Of a stretch of 23,959 bases of DNA, positions 7,754 through 16,071 are shown piece by piece; within the stretch, counting starts at the first letter, position 1; each line of letters opens with the position of its first letter. The translations under genes were made by a program, and so were the position numbers. Source of the DNA: a virus; the IMG/VR virus record IMGVR_UViG_3300024262_000243, positions 1-23,959 of that record. One strand, 5' to 3'. The notes below the pieces were generated by a model. The model did no database searches. It saw only the letters and a list, made by a program, of their open reading frames with translations, and was not told the DNA's origin.

Positions 7754-10700
7754 ATGAAACGGGTTGCCAGTAAATACCAGGACAAGATCAAAACGGACAA
7801 AGGTAATGTAATTTACCAATATGGTCCAAGGCAGGTAGCAGACCGCCATAAAAAAAAAGCTGAAAAGTTAGAAAAACTAAAGTCCTCCATAGGTAAATTG
7901 ACCTCTAAGGTCAAAAGAGACCTTAAATCCACAGACTCAAAAAAAAAACTCACCGCCCTGGCAGTGGCATTAATTAATGACACATATGAAAGGGTTGGGA
8001 ATGATGATTCCGCAGATGAAGGACATTTTGGGGTTACCGGTTGGTTGGTGGATCACATCAAATTCAATGGGAACGGTGCCAGTATTTCCTATGTGGGTAA
8101 ATCGGGTGTGTCCCACACCAAAAAGATAACCGACTCAACTTTAACTTCGGCCCTCAAAGATGTGTGTAAGGACTGCGACAAAGGGGGCCAAATTTTTAAT
8201 GGGGTTGGTGCTTCCGAAGTCAATGCCTACCTTAAAGAGTTTGAAATCACTGCTAAGGATCTACGTGGGTTTCATGCTAACCGTGAAATGTGCCGTGTGT
8301 TAAAAGAAAATCGCAAGAACGGTCCCACTTTGCCAAAATCCCGAAAAGAACGCGATAAGATCCTCAAAGAGGAATTCGCGAAGTCCCTGGATGAAGTGGC
8401 GCAAGTGGTGGGTCACGAAAAGGCTACCCTAAGATCCGATTATCTGGTCCCTGGTCTAGAAGATAGCTTCATGAAAGATGGGACGGTAATAGAGTCTTAT
8501 AAGAAAAAGACAGCAGCACTTCTACCAGTCATGAATCCTTTGTTTAACTTTCGCCAGATCGTCAAAGAGATTCTTCTCCTGGAGGATCATCTTGCTCACC
8601 CGGATATGCGATGCCCCGACTGCATCAATAAACACCTACTCAAAATAGAAGGGTACGCCGAAGAGGCTATTACGTTGGGGGGTGAACCCGAACTTATAGA
8701 CTTAGCAGATGGTGTGATCAGATCGGCTCGATCTTTCTTTTCTTTGTTCGGTATTGGGGTGGAGGAGGAAGAAGAGTGGTTGGATGTACAACAGGTTTTG
8801 CGCAAAACACGCAAGATTTTGTTACCCTATGCCCTACGGATCAAAGTGGCCACCAAAACACATGCTGAAAAAGAAGAAGAACAGGTAGAGAAAACCAAAC
8901 ATAAAAAACCAAAGTTGAGACCCCCCCGTAAGGACCTCCATAAAGACCGTATCCATGTGGATGATAATGACATGGATACGGGTGACCGTGGTGACGACAA
9001 AGATCTATCTTTGAACTATAAGCGGGTGGCCTCCCTATGGTCTTTTCGTAAGGCCACCCCTATGTCTTTAGCCCATAGGTTTATGGTCGCTGCCGCGAAA
9101 GAACCCGAACATGCCCCTGGTGATGTCTGGGAGACGGATGACGGCAATTGGAGAGCTAAGAACAAGAAGGGTGAGGGTAAGGGTGGTTTCGCCACAGAAG
9201 ACGCTGCTAAGGCATGGGTGAGTGGTAAGGCCCAAGACACAAAAGAAGATAAGGGTGAGGATAAGGATAAGGCTAAGGAGACGCCTGAGGAAACAATAGA
9301 AAAGGCCACCGACGAAGATATCGATAACGCCAAAAAAGAACAACAACGTTTGGAACTGGAAGATGCCATTAACGTTCGCGTGGAAAAAGAACGTAAAAAG
9401 GCTGAAAAATCAGGTGAGGACTTTGACGAGGATGCACTAAGAGAGAAGATCCACCAAAAGGGTTTGCAGTACCTCATTTCCAATATGAGCCTCAATGATA
9501 AAGAGAATAAAGAGAATCTTACTCCCGAGAACATGGAAAAAGTTCTGGATCAACATGTCCGGGAAGCATTAGAGGAAATTTCATCCGACTCAGAGGATCA
9601 AACCCAAGATAGTCCTACTCCCAAGATGGATAACAGGGTGCAGAGGGTCTTTCCTAAGGGTGACCCCGATGACAAACCCATTCGGATGCAAAGCTCTACA
9701 CAAAGATTGATTGCTGGTGTTGTGGGTGCCGCTAAGAATGTTTTAGGTGACGTGGTGGGTTCGGGTTCGGAACTACTACCCGATAAATCCAAAGATGTTA
9801 TCACCCAATGGTTTGAACAGGCGGGTACCGTTGAGTGGAATGATTTTTCGGAGGCATATTCCAAGGTAATTGATAACCTTGTTGATAGACACCTTAAGGG
9901 TGAGGTGGTAAACCCCGATGATCTAAATAAACCCCTGGGTAATTCCATACCGGAAATGGCAGAAGCGGTAGCCAAAGCGCGTTTCTTAGAAAAGTTTGAG
10001 GACATTGAGGATGCCTTGGAGGAAGATCGCAAGAAAGCGATTTCCAAAAAACTAAAGGCACTGGGACCAAAGATCCAAGGTCTCATAGAGGGTGGGTCCA
10101 AAGATACCGGGATGTCCAAGGAAGTGCAGGATGCTTTGTTGGATGCCTCTTTGGAGTTTGATGACACCCAACTCGAAAGACTTAGTGCTTCTATGGAAGG
10201 ACAACTCCGTCGTCTAAAAACCTACCGACCGGAAGCAGGGGAACCCTGGGATAAAACCACTATCAATTTGGCCCGTAAGTCTATTTCAGAGGGGATCTCC
10301 GGGGACACCCCGGATCAGATAGGTGAGTCTCTTGCCAATCTGTTATTTTCTGAAAAAGTGGTAATGAATCCTGAATTCGTGGGTAACCCCGCGATTCGTC
10401 AAAATTCCGAGTATGGGGAAGGCGAACCCACCTCGAAAAAGATAACCAGTAGAGCCAAAGCTAGTTTCAGACAGTATCAAACGATGTCCGAATTGGATAG
10501 GGTGGGTGCCTCTGAAAGGATTAAATCCCTACTTAAAAAAGAGAAAGACCCTGACTCCCCAAGGTCGTTGGAATTAGGTGCTGTGTTGGCGGGGATACAC
10601 TTGTCCCAAACACTTAATGGTGAAAAGTTAACGGGTACGGAACACCAACCTACAAGTTACTTCACAGAATTAGCCAAGGCTCTCAACAAAAAGGGTGATG

Positions 10701-12427
10701 CTGAACTTCTACTGGAGACCATGGAAGATTTTACCAGTGATAAGTCTAGGGAGATCATTGAGAATGCTATAGAGGGGATGAGTGACCAAGCACTTGCCAA
10801 CTTTGCAGGTGGTAAGGATGGCCCCTACGGTGCCTTGGCAGAGGCACTTTCGGATGGTAGCACCCTTCACTGGGATCAAAAAAGACAGGTACATAGTATT
10901 TTGTCGAGTTTGCTCACACATCGTATGACCTACGGTTATTCAGTTATTCACGATATGTACAGTGCTGTATCGGAAAAGGCAGATAATGGGGAAACACCCA
11001 AAGTTGATATGGAAGACTTTGGTAGTGTTTTTGACGAAAAGATGAATCAATGGAATCAAAAAAATCGATTTGATAATGACCGGTATTTTGATGATGATAG
11101 TATTTTGAATGTGGATGTTGACAGTCCCGATTTTGATGTGGATAAGTGGAAAAAAGAGATCCAGCAAGAAATGATGGGACAACAGAATCAATCACTTTTG
11201 GATTGGGCTGACAGTATATATGGTGGCAGACCCCCAAAAGGGGAATCCCCTGCCTATGAGTACATGGCACAAGCACAGCGGGATCAGAAATTTGACAACC
11301 TAAGTCAAAAGACGGACCCCCCTTTGCGGAAAACCGCAATGAACAATTTTCAATCTTCCTTCAATAAAAGCCACCATATATGTAATGGGGAAGTCTACCC
11401 CGTAGATAATTGTGGCAATAGCAGGTCACGGAGGTTTCTGATGGCACGTATTAGTAAAAAAGGTGCAAAAAGCGTAGTTGCCCAACTCGAACGGGTAGCC
11501 GAACTTTTTCAAACGGAACATGAAACATTGGGGATCAACGAGAAAGCAGCTTTAGATTTTGCTTACCGATGTGATCTTCTTTCCGATGTAATCGAAAAAA
11601 ACGCGGGTTTTGAAAAAGAATCCCTATCCGAGTTTGACCCGGTTAAAGAACAGGGTTTTAACCCAGAAGAAATCGGTAAAGAGGATTCCGGTCCTCTTCA
11701 AAAAGAACCCGATGAAGCGTACATGAATAGCCAATTTTCCCAACAGGAAAATCGTGAACTTCGTGAACGTCAAGAGTCGGGTGAAATTGAAAAAACCAAA
11801 GAAGGCAACCCAATTTTGGATGAACAAAATCCTCAATCAGGTAAGCAAGCTTTGGATCAATCCCTGGATACCTTGACCCGTATGGCTCAAGAGGAAGGAA
11901 GTTCTGTTACTCAGTTGAGTAACATGTCGGACACAATGCGTTTGTGTTTGGCTAAACTTCAAAATATCCCCTCTGGACCTGCAAGTGATCTTGCCAAGAA
12001 ATTATCTTCCAGTGTCCAAACACACCTCACAGCATTTACCAAAGTGCGTGATGGATTGATTGATACGGAAGCCTTGGGTGTCCCCTTGGATGTTATGAAA
12101 GAAGCGGCATTGGGTCGTCTTCTTCGTGCGTCTGGTGAAGTAATGCCACACCTCAAAGAGTTGTTGTCGGAACTTCGCGTGGGTGCCACTTCTGATAGTC
12201 CTACTGCTCAACTTAACTTGCAAGACCTCCTCGATGTCAAATCGGGACGTATTGCCAAACTCATGTCCTTGAGTGCTAAGATCGTGTCCGATGCGGCTTC
12301 TGATTTTGGCAAAAAAGAAGTTGAGGTGGTTGAAAAAAAGGCATCCGAAGAAAATGCACCCGAAGAAAAGGTGGCTTCTGTGGTCCCCCCCGCTGTTTTT
12401 GGTCATGGGTTTGATTTGTACGAATAA
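7130..12427 (+). CDS. Giant multidomain head-module protein: 2H phosphoesterase + topoisomerase IB + long helical tail
   Basis: A 1,765-codon uninterrupted frame. Residues about 30-208 form a 2H phosphoesterase (LigT/CPDase-like) with PHITFF (H63, T65) and PHVTLEY (H154, T156). Residues about 209-460 form a type IB topoisomerase catalytic domain: R288 in ERVGN, K324 in VGKSG, R379 in AKDLRGFHAN, H429 in VVGHE and nucleophile Y438 in RSDYLVPG. H to Y is nine residues, as in vaccinia enzyme (H265, Y274). Residues about 475-515 hold LLLEDHLAHPDMRCPDCINK (C495, C498), a probable metal or helical module. A charged linker, a small WETDDGNWRAKN motif (about 667-678) and about 1,000 mostly helical, acidic residues follow. 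A start at 7169 with AGG eight bases upstream is an alternative to ATG 7130, which has no clear ribosome binding site. The product may be processed or may be a fusion of formerly separate genes. Confidence 0.85.
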   Translation: MLYVIPILDQVYQMKLVTQKQMVAAKKWKPTGDGTRVGFFVRLPENLASQFPSLGDHDDSPPHITFFNIGDIPKDRQEEFTTRVKNLFLTFRGPVHASLGPIDYFVHPGKERTVAHLVVQFNKSIAQWRSRLHDLVLDMGLSVGDFNPMVYNPHVTLEYMDGLNTQFTGELPKGHWSFNSVEIWGLSKPHIIPFGLGAAVRVATHWEIMKRVASKYQDKIKTDKGNVIYQYGPRQVADRHKKKAEKLEKLKSSIGKLTSKVKRDLKSTDSKKKLTALAVALINDTYERVGNDDSADEGHFGVTGWLVDHIKFNGNGASISYVGKSGVSHTKKITDSTLTSALKDVCKDCDKGGQIFNGVGASEVNAYLKEFEITAKDLRGFHANREMCRVLKENRKNGPTLPKSRKERDKILKEEFAKSLDEVAQVVGHEKATLRSDYLVPGLEDSFMKDGTVIESYKKKTAALLPVMNPLFNFRQIVKEILLLEDHLAHPDMRCPDCINKHLLKIEGYAEEAITLGGEPELIDLADGVIRSARSFFSLFGIGVEEEEEWLDVQQVLRKTRKILLPYALRIKVATKTHAEKEEEQVEKTKHKKPKLRPPRKDLHKDRIHVDDNDMDTGDRGDDKDLSLNYKRVASLWSFRKATPMSLAHRFMVAAAKEPEHAPGDVWETDDGNWRAKNKKGEGKGGFATEDAAKAWVSGKAQDTKEDKGEDKDKAKETPEETIEKATDEDIDNAKKEQQRLELEDAINVRVEKERKKAEKSGEDFDEDALREKIHQKGLQYLISNMSLNDKENKENLTPENMEKVLDQHVREALEEISSDSEDQTQDSPTPKMDNRVQRVFPKGDPDDKPIRMQSSTQRLIAGVVGAAKNVLGDVVGSGSELLPDKSKDVITQWFEQAGTVEWNDFSEAYSKVIDNLVDRHLKGEVVNPDDLNKPLGNSIPEMAEAVAKARFLEKFEDIEDALEEDRKKAISKKLKALGPKIQGLIEGGSKDTGMSKEVQDALLDASLEFDDTQLERLSASMEGQLRRLKTYRPEAGEPWDKTTINLARKSISEGISGDTPDQIGESLANLLFSEKVVMNPEFVGNPAIRQNSEYGEGEPTSKKITSRAKASFRQYQTMSELDRVGASERIKSLLKKEKDPDSPRSLELGAVLAGIHLSQTLNGEKLTGTEHQPTSYFTELAKALNKKGDAELLLETMEDFTSDKSREIIENAIEGMSDQALANFAGGKDGPYGALAEALSDGSTLHWDQKRQVHSILSSLLTHRMTYGYSVIHDMYSAVSEKADNGETPKVDMEDFGSVFDEKMNQWNQKNRFDNDRYFDDDSILNVDVDSPDFDVDKWKKEIQQEMMGQQNQSLLDWADSIYGGRPPKGESPAYEYMAQAQRDQKFDNLSQKTDPPLRKTAMNNFQSSFNKSHHICNGEVYPVDNCGNSRSRRFLMARISKKGAKSVVAQLERVAELFQTEHETLGINEKAALDFAYRCDLLSDVIEKNAGFEKESLSEFDPVKEQGFNPEEIGKEDSGPLQKEPDEAYMNSQFSQQENRELRERQESGEIEKTKEGNPILDEQNPQSGKQALDQSLDTLTRMAQEEGSSVTQLSNMSDTMRLCLAKLQNIPSGPASDLAKKLSSSVQTHLTAFTKVRDGLIDTEALGVPLDVMKEAALGRLLRASGEVMPHLKELLSELRVGATSDSPTAQLNLQDLLDVKSGRIAKLMSLSAKIVSDAASDFGKKEVEVVEKKASEENAPEEKVASVVPPAVFGHGFDLYE
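7754..8509 (+). other. Type IB topoisomerase domain (about residues 209-460 of giant protein)
   Basis: The segment opens with MKRVASKYQ, which looks like an ancestral start codon context, then YQYGPRQVADRHKKKAEKL as in the N-terminal helix region of bacterial and poxvirus topoisomerase IB. The five catalytic residues R288, K324, R379, H429 and Y438 are all present with spacings of 36, 55, 50 and 9 residues, close to those of the vaccinia enzyme. These enzymes nick one strand through a 3'-phosphotyrosine and relax supercoils without ATP. The fold is shared with tyrosine recombinases, but ERVGN, GKSG and SDYLVPG point to topoisomerase. The N-terminal DNA-clamp domain of classical enzymes seems to be absent or replaced by the 2H domain. 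Confidence 0.85.
11430..11443 (+). promoter_or_regulatory. Internal ribosome binding site and in-frame ATG
   Basis: GGAGG (11430-11434) followed by six bases and ATG at 11441, in frame with the giant ORF at residue 1438. Translation from here would give a separate 329-residue protein starting MARISKKGAKSVVAQ. This is a better ribosome binding site than that of the giant ORF itself. The segment just upstream (ICNGEVYPVDNC) may be the end of an earlier unit. Confidence 0.5.
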
Positions 12428-12433
12428 TGGAGT

Positions 12434-13045
12434 ATGGCCTTGAAAAACAAAAAGGCAAACTACATAAATTACCAGCAAAGGGCCACGGAATTTGCGGTGG
12501 GTGACCCCGTTATTCCTTATGGTACCCGAGCGGAAACCGCAGGTAGAGTCAAAGCGGTTTTCCCCGCTATTGGTATGGTTGATGTGGAATTCCCCCATGG
12601 GTCCAAACGATATCCCGTGGAGGAATTGCAGGTGGTGGATTCCAGTGATTTTTGGATCAACGCTCCACAATCTGACTCAACCCCCGGTGGTTCTGGTACT
12701 GTATCGGTACCAGGGGGGCCCTACGAATTTCCTAACCCCCATCGGTATTATGATTACAAAGCGGAACAGGAACTCCAACGAAAGTTGCACCTTGAAAAAA
12801 AATTGGCTACTCAAAATGTGGCCGACCGTTTTCAAAAAAAAGCACTTTATTGGGCTACTCGGGATCGTAAGTACCGTGCCAATCAATCCGAAAGCCTAGA
12901 GGGTTGTTATAGCTGCCCCAAATGCCGTGATACACTTCTTAAAAAGTGCATCTACAAACGGGAAAATGGGGTTAGTGAACGCCTTTTGGGCTGTCCCAGT
13001 TGCTTATTCCTAATCAAACGTACCGATATTCTGGGTTGCGAGTGA
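12434..13045 (+). CDS. SH3-like/zinc-ribbon protein, head operon
   Basis: A 203-residue protein. Residues about 20-65 (FAVGDPVIPYG, AGRVKAVFPAIGMVDVEFP) look like a KOW or SH3-type small barrel. The C-terminus is a zinc ribbon with C161-x2-C164 (SCPKC) and C187-x2-C190 (GCPSC), with extra Cys at 158, 170 and 202. Between them is a helical, basic stretch (ALYWATRDRKYRANQSE). Such combinations bind nucleic acid or proteins. The start is six bases after the giant gene; GGAG ends only one base before the ATG, an unusually short spacing, so translation is probably coupled to the upstream stop. Position between the giant protein and the protease suggests a head-assembly role; function unknown. Confidence 0.7.
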   Translation: MALKNKKANYINYQQRATEFAVGDPVIPYGTRAETAGRVKAVFPAIGMVDVEFPHGSKRYPVEELQVVDSSDFWINAPQSDSTPGGSGTVSVPGGPYEFPNPHRYYDYKAEQELQRKLHLEKKLATQNVADRFQKKALYWATRDRKYRANQSESLEGCYSCPKCRDTLLKKCIYKRENGVSERLLGCPSCLFLIKRTDILGCE

Positions 13046-13055
13046 GGATCTAACA

Positions 13056-14465
13056 ATGGCATTCATGAAATATGCACGTGGTAAACTCGTCCACCCCTCT
13101 TTTGAAGTAGGGGCATGGGACAAAGTGCGTGTGGGGTCATTGAAAGGCCGTGTCTCGGACAACCTTATTGAACAGGCAAGCGAGATTTTTCAAAAGCCTT
13201 TTGATACCAAAAACTATCTTTTGTCTCATGTATCCATAGTGGCATCTGTGGATACCATGGAGGTACCCACCAAAAAAGTGGGTTCCTTTGTAGAAAATGG
13301 ACAGAAGATCAATAGGAAGTACCCAAACTTTCGGGTTACTCCAGAAACACAACCTTGGATTAACAACAATAACGACGGGTGGTCTCGTGAAGTCCTTATG
13401 AGTTCGTACCGGACTTTTATTGGGGCCCAAAACTTTCAAGAACATGTTCAATTGGAGGAACATTCCAAGGGACGCATTATAGATGCAGCGGCCCGTGATA
13501 TTGGACCTTCGGTGTACATTGATATCTTGGTAGCCACTGATCGAAAACATCGTGAATTGGTTTCCGCAATCCAAAATGGCACCATGTCTACTTTGTCCAT
13601 GGGCTGCTCTATAGACTTTTCCCAGTGTACCAAATGTGGTCATGTGGCAGCGGATGAAACCGAAATGTGCGGACACATTAAATACGAGAAAGGGAACATC
13701 TTTTATGATGAATCCGGTAATCGTCAAAAGGTGGCAGAACTTTGTGGTCATGAATCCCATGGTGATACCGCTGGTGTTACTTTCATAGAGGGTTCCTGGG
13801 TGGCGACCCCTGCATTTACGGGTGCCGTCCTACGAAACATTTTGAACCCCGATAACTTCAACAATGAAACATTGAAACAGGCACAAATGATCTTGTCCCG
13901 GCCCCCTGAACCTTGGGGTGATGGTTTTGTCAATGTGAAAACGGGAAGTCATTACTCTAATGATAGGGTTTCGGGTGACTTTGATTTTGATGAGGGTGGG
14001 GGTGACGAAGAGGCACCTCCTAAAGAAAAAGAAACCAGTCCTTTCAAGGAAATGGAAGAATCGGTTTACAAAGATGTTTTGGATCGTGTTCAAAAACGAT
14101 TAAAAAAAGACATCAACAAAGATGAAATCGACAACGCTCTAACACCTGAGAATTCAACGGCATCTCCCAATGATACCTTGATTAAACAGGCTTCCATGTA
14201 CCGTTCTGCGCTACATGCTTTAATAAAAACTTCAAATTCTGATGCAGAATTTATCAATAAACTGTCGCAATACAATGGGGAGGTTGGTATTTCAATTCCG
14301 GTTGAAATCTACCGTGCCTCGTTAACACTTGGTTCCCAGGATAAACATGAATCCTTGGATCAATTTTTGAAGTCCTGTCGCAATGTTTTGGGTAGACGCC
14401 CATCGGTGTCCGAGCAAAAGACATTAATTCGATTGGCAAAACTCTTAACTCTTATTAAGGAGTAA
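13056..14465 (+). CDS. Prohead protease with zinc-finger-like insert and extended C-terminus
   Basis: The serine protease that processes scaffold and capsid proteins during prohead maturation (HK97-type S78 or related herpesvirus-assemblin-like fold). The core is about residues 50-270. H130 in NFQEHVQ and S181 in STLSMGC stand where the catalytic His and Ser of this family lie, and GRIIDAAARDIG followed by VYIDILVATDRKHRELV matches the central strands and helix. Right after the Ser comes C191-x2-C194-G-H196 and C205-G-H207, then another CGH near residue 230: a metal-binding insert not present in classical members. The C-terminus (about 305-469) is acidic then helical and could be a scaffold-like or self-cleaved tail. 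Its neighbours are the scaffold and capsid genes, in the usual order. GAGG at about 13043 precedes the ATG. Confidence 0.82.
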   Translation: MAFMKYARGKLVHPSFEVGAWDKVRVGSLKGRVSDNLIEQASEIFQKPFDTKNYLLSHVSIVASVDTMEVPTKKVGSFVENGQKINRKYPNFRVTPETQPWINNNNDGWSREVLMSSYRTFIGAQNFQEHVQLEEHSKGRIIDAAARDIGPSVYIDILVATDRKHRELVSAIQNGTMSTLSMGCSIDFSQCTKCGHVAADETEMCGHIKYEKGNIFYDESGNRQKVAELCGHESHGDTAGVTFIEGSWVATPAFTGAVLRNILNPDNFNNETLKQAQMILSRPPEPWGDGFVNVKTGSHYSNDRVSGDFDFDEGGGDEEAPPKEKETSPFKEMEESVYKDVLDRVQKRLKKDINKDEIDNALTPENSTASPNDTLIKQASMYRSALHALIKTSNSDAEFINKLSQYNGEVGISIPVEIYRASLTLGSQDKHESLDQFLKSCRNVLGRRPSVSEQKTLIRLAKLLTLIKE

Positions 14466-14467
14466 CT

Positions 14468-15925
14468 ATGTCAAGAAAACGATTGACGGATAATCGCAAG
14501 GCGTCTGCCCCACCCGCAACACCAGGGTACCTGGAGTATTGGCAGAAAAAGGATGAGATTCATCCCGCTGCCACTCAACAAGATCCAGGGGCCCATGACT
14601 ATGAGAATGGGGACACTTCGTCTTGGGCAGAAGACCCACACCCTGGTCCCTATGCACAGGGACCACACCCTGCAACACCTTGGGAAGGTCCAGCTAACCC
14701 CCAAACTACCAAACCTGATCACAATCAGGGCGTCACTCTTTCCCCCTATACTTCCGAAAACGGTGGTGCCGGGAAACAAGCGATTGAGAAAAAAGCGGCC
14801 CGTTGTGTCCGTATTGCTTCTCAAATGCTAGGTAAAGAGGCTTCCCCTCAAGCTATCGAAGATCAAGCATTGTCATTGATGGATCTTCCCAACGCCACTA
14901 TTGAGGACACCTTACGTCGTATGAACGCGGGTGGATTCATGGTAGGTAACGGTTGCGACTCCTATGATGAACTCGACTATTTGGTCGAGGATGAATCCTA
15001 TGGTGATGACCCTTACGGGGAAGATGACCTCTTGGAAGATAGTATGTCCGATATGAGCATGTATGCCAACGTGGATCACATGGCCTCACAGGATCGGTTT
15101 GCTACCCTCGAAAAAGAACTCCATCGTTTGCATGGTGAAATCGCTATGCTACGTAAACAGGCCGAAGATCAAAATGATCCCGATGCCTATGAGTTTGGAG
15201 ACACCCAGGAAGTTTCTAAATCCGCTATGCATGGCGACATGTACAGCATGGATGACGAAATGGATGACCTCCTGCTTGCCCAGATGATGGAAGAAATGGG
15301 CAGCGATGATGAAGACGAAGACGAAGACGATGCCCAGATGGCCGCTATGCTCAAAGAAATGAGCATGGAGGAAGAAGGGGATATGTACGGCATGGAAGAA
15401 GAGATGAGAATGCTTCAAGCCATGATCCAAGAATCCCAATCGTCCAAACAAGCGGGTGAAGAAGAAGAAGAGGAAGAGGAGGAAGAGTCTGAGGAAGAAG
15501 AATCCAAGGAAGAAGATTCTGAGGAAGAATCCGAAGAATCCGATAAGGAAGCTTCTATGATTCTGGCAGAAGACCCCATGGGTGATCTTCTCAATGACAA
15601 CTCCTATGACCTCAATGGGGATCAATTCCTTTCTCAGCTATACACCGATAAGTTCGCTTCCGAAGATGAAGACGAAGACGATGAGGAAGAAAAAGAGGCT
15701 GCTAAGAAATCGGCCAAAAAAGCCGAAGAAGATGAAGAGGAAGAAATCGAATTGGAAGAAAAGGCCAGCAATAAAAAAGCAAGCCTTAAACCCAAAGCAC
15801 GTCTGGCAAGCAACGGTGCCACCACTTTGGGACAAGTTTCCAGAGTAGCCTCGGATCAAAACAGCATTGATGGACTATCCAAACTTTGGGAATCTTCCCC
15901 CGACGTTACCGGTGTCTTCAAATAA
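14468..15925 (+). CDS. Acidic scaffold-like protein
   Basis: A 485-residue protein with AAGGAG six bases before ATG 14468, the site lying in the end of the protease gene. The N-terminus is Pro-rich (residues about 10-95, with SWAEDPHPGPYAQGPHPATP). Residues about 105-165 look like a helical repeat. From about 170 on it is extremely acidic, with long Asp/Glu runs (for example EEEEEEEEESEEEES near residue 333) and Met-rich helices. The C-terminus is KLWESSPDVTGVF. Placement between protease and capsid genes, strong acidity and helical low-complexity composition fit an internal scaffolding or core protein that is degraded during maturation. No sequence signature proves this. Confidence 0.65.
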   Translation: MSRKRLTDNRKASAPPATPGYLEYWQKKDEIHPAATQQDPGAHDYENGDTSSWAEDPHPGPYAQGPHPATPWEGPANPQTTKPDHNQGVTLSPYTSENGGAGKQAIEKKAARCVRIASQMLGKEASPQAIEDQALSLMDLPNATIEDTLRRMNAGGFMVGNGCDSYDELDYLVEDESYGDDPYGEDDLLEDSMSDMSMYANVDHMASQDRFATLEKELHRLHGEIAMLRKQAEDQNDPDAYEFGDTQEVSKSAMHGDMYSMDDEMDDLLLAQMMEEMGSDDEDEDEDDAQMAAMLKEMSMEEEGDMYGMEEEMRMLQAMIQESQSSKQAGEEEEEEEEEESEEEESKEEDSEEESEESDKEASMILAEDPMGDLLNDNSYDLNGDQFLSQLYTDKFASEDEDEDDEEEKEAAKKSAKKAEEDEEEEIELEEKASNKKASLKPKARLASNGATTLGQVSRVASDQNSIDGLSKLWESSPDVTGVFK

Positions 15926-16028
15926 AAAACGCTAACCCACCTTCGTACCCCCCCATTCTTTTTTTCAAATAATTCAAAAAAAACCCCAATAGCCAATCAA
16001 TAACTTCCCCCTATATAAGTGAACCTTT

Positions 16029-16060
16029 GGAATGGCCTTTTAGGGTCATTCCCTATTTTT
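16029..16060 (+). terminator. Rho-independent terminator-like hairpin
   Basis: GGAATGGCCT (16029-16038), loop TTTA, GGGTCATTCC (16043-16052), forming ten pairs including two G-T wobbles, followed by CTATTTTT. It would end transcription from the portal-scaffold operon before the capsid genes or allow only partial read-through. Confidence 0.6.
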
Positions 16061-16071
16061 CAAACAACGCT

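Noticed and set aside
9016-9534. 172-codon minus-strand reading frame
   Set aside because: Ser/Leu-rich translation opposite the charged, Lys/Glu-rich part of the giant gene; an antisense shadow without a ribosome binding site.
12002-12670. 222-codon minus-strand reading frame across two genes
   Set aside because: It lies opposite the end of the giant gene and the zinc-ribbon gene, both with coherent protein features; composition looks like antisense.
15149-15625. Long minus-strand frame rich in Phe, Leu and His, looking like a membrane protein
   Set aside because: It is the complement of the GAA/GAG repeats of the acidic scaffold gene; hydrophobicity is an artefact of antisense acidic codons.
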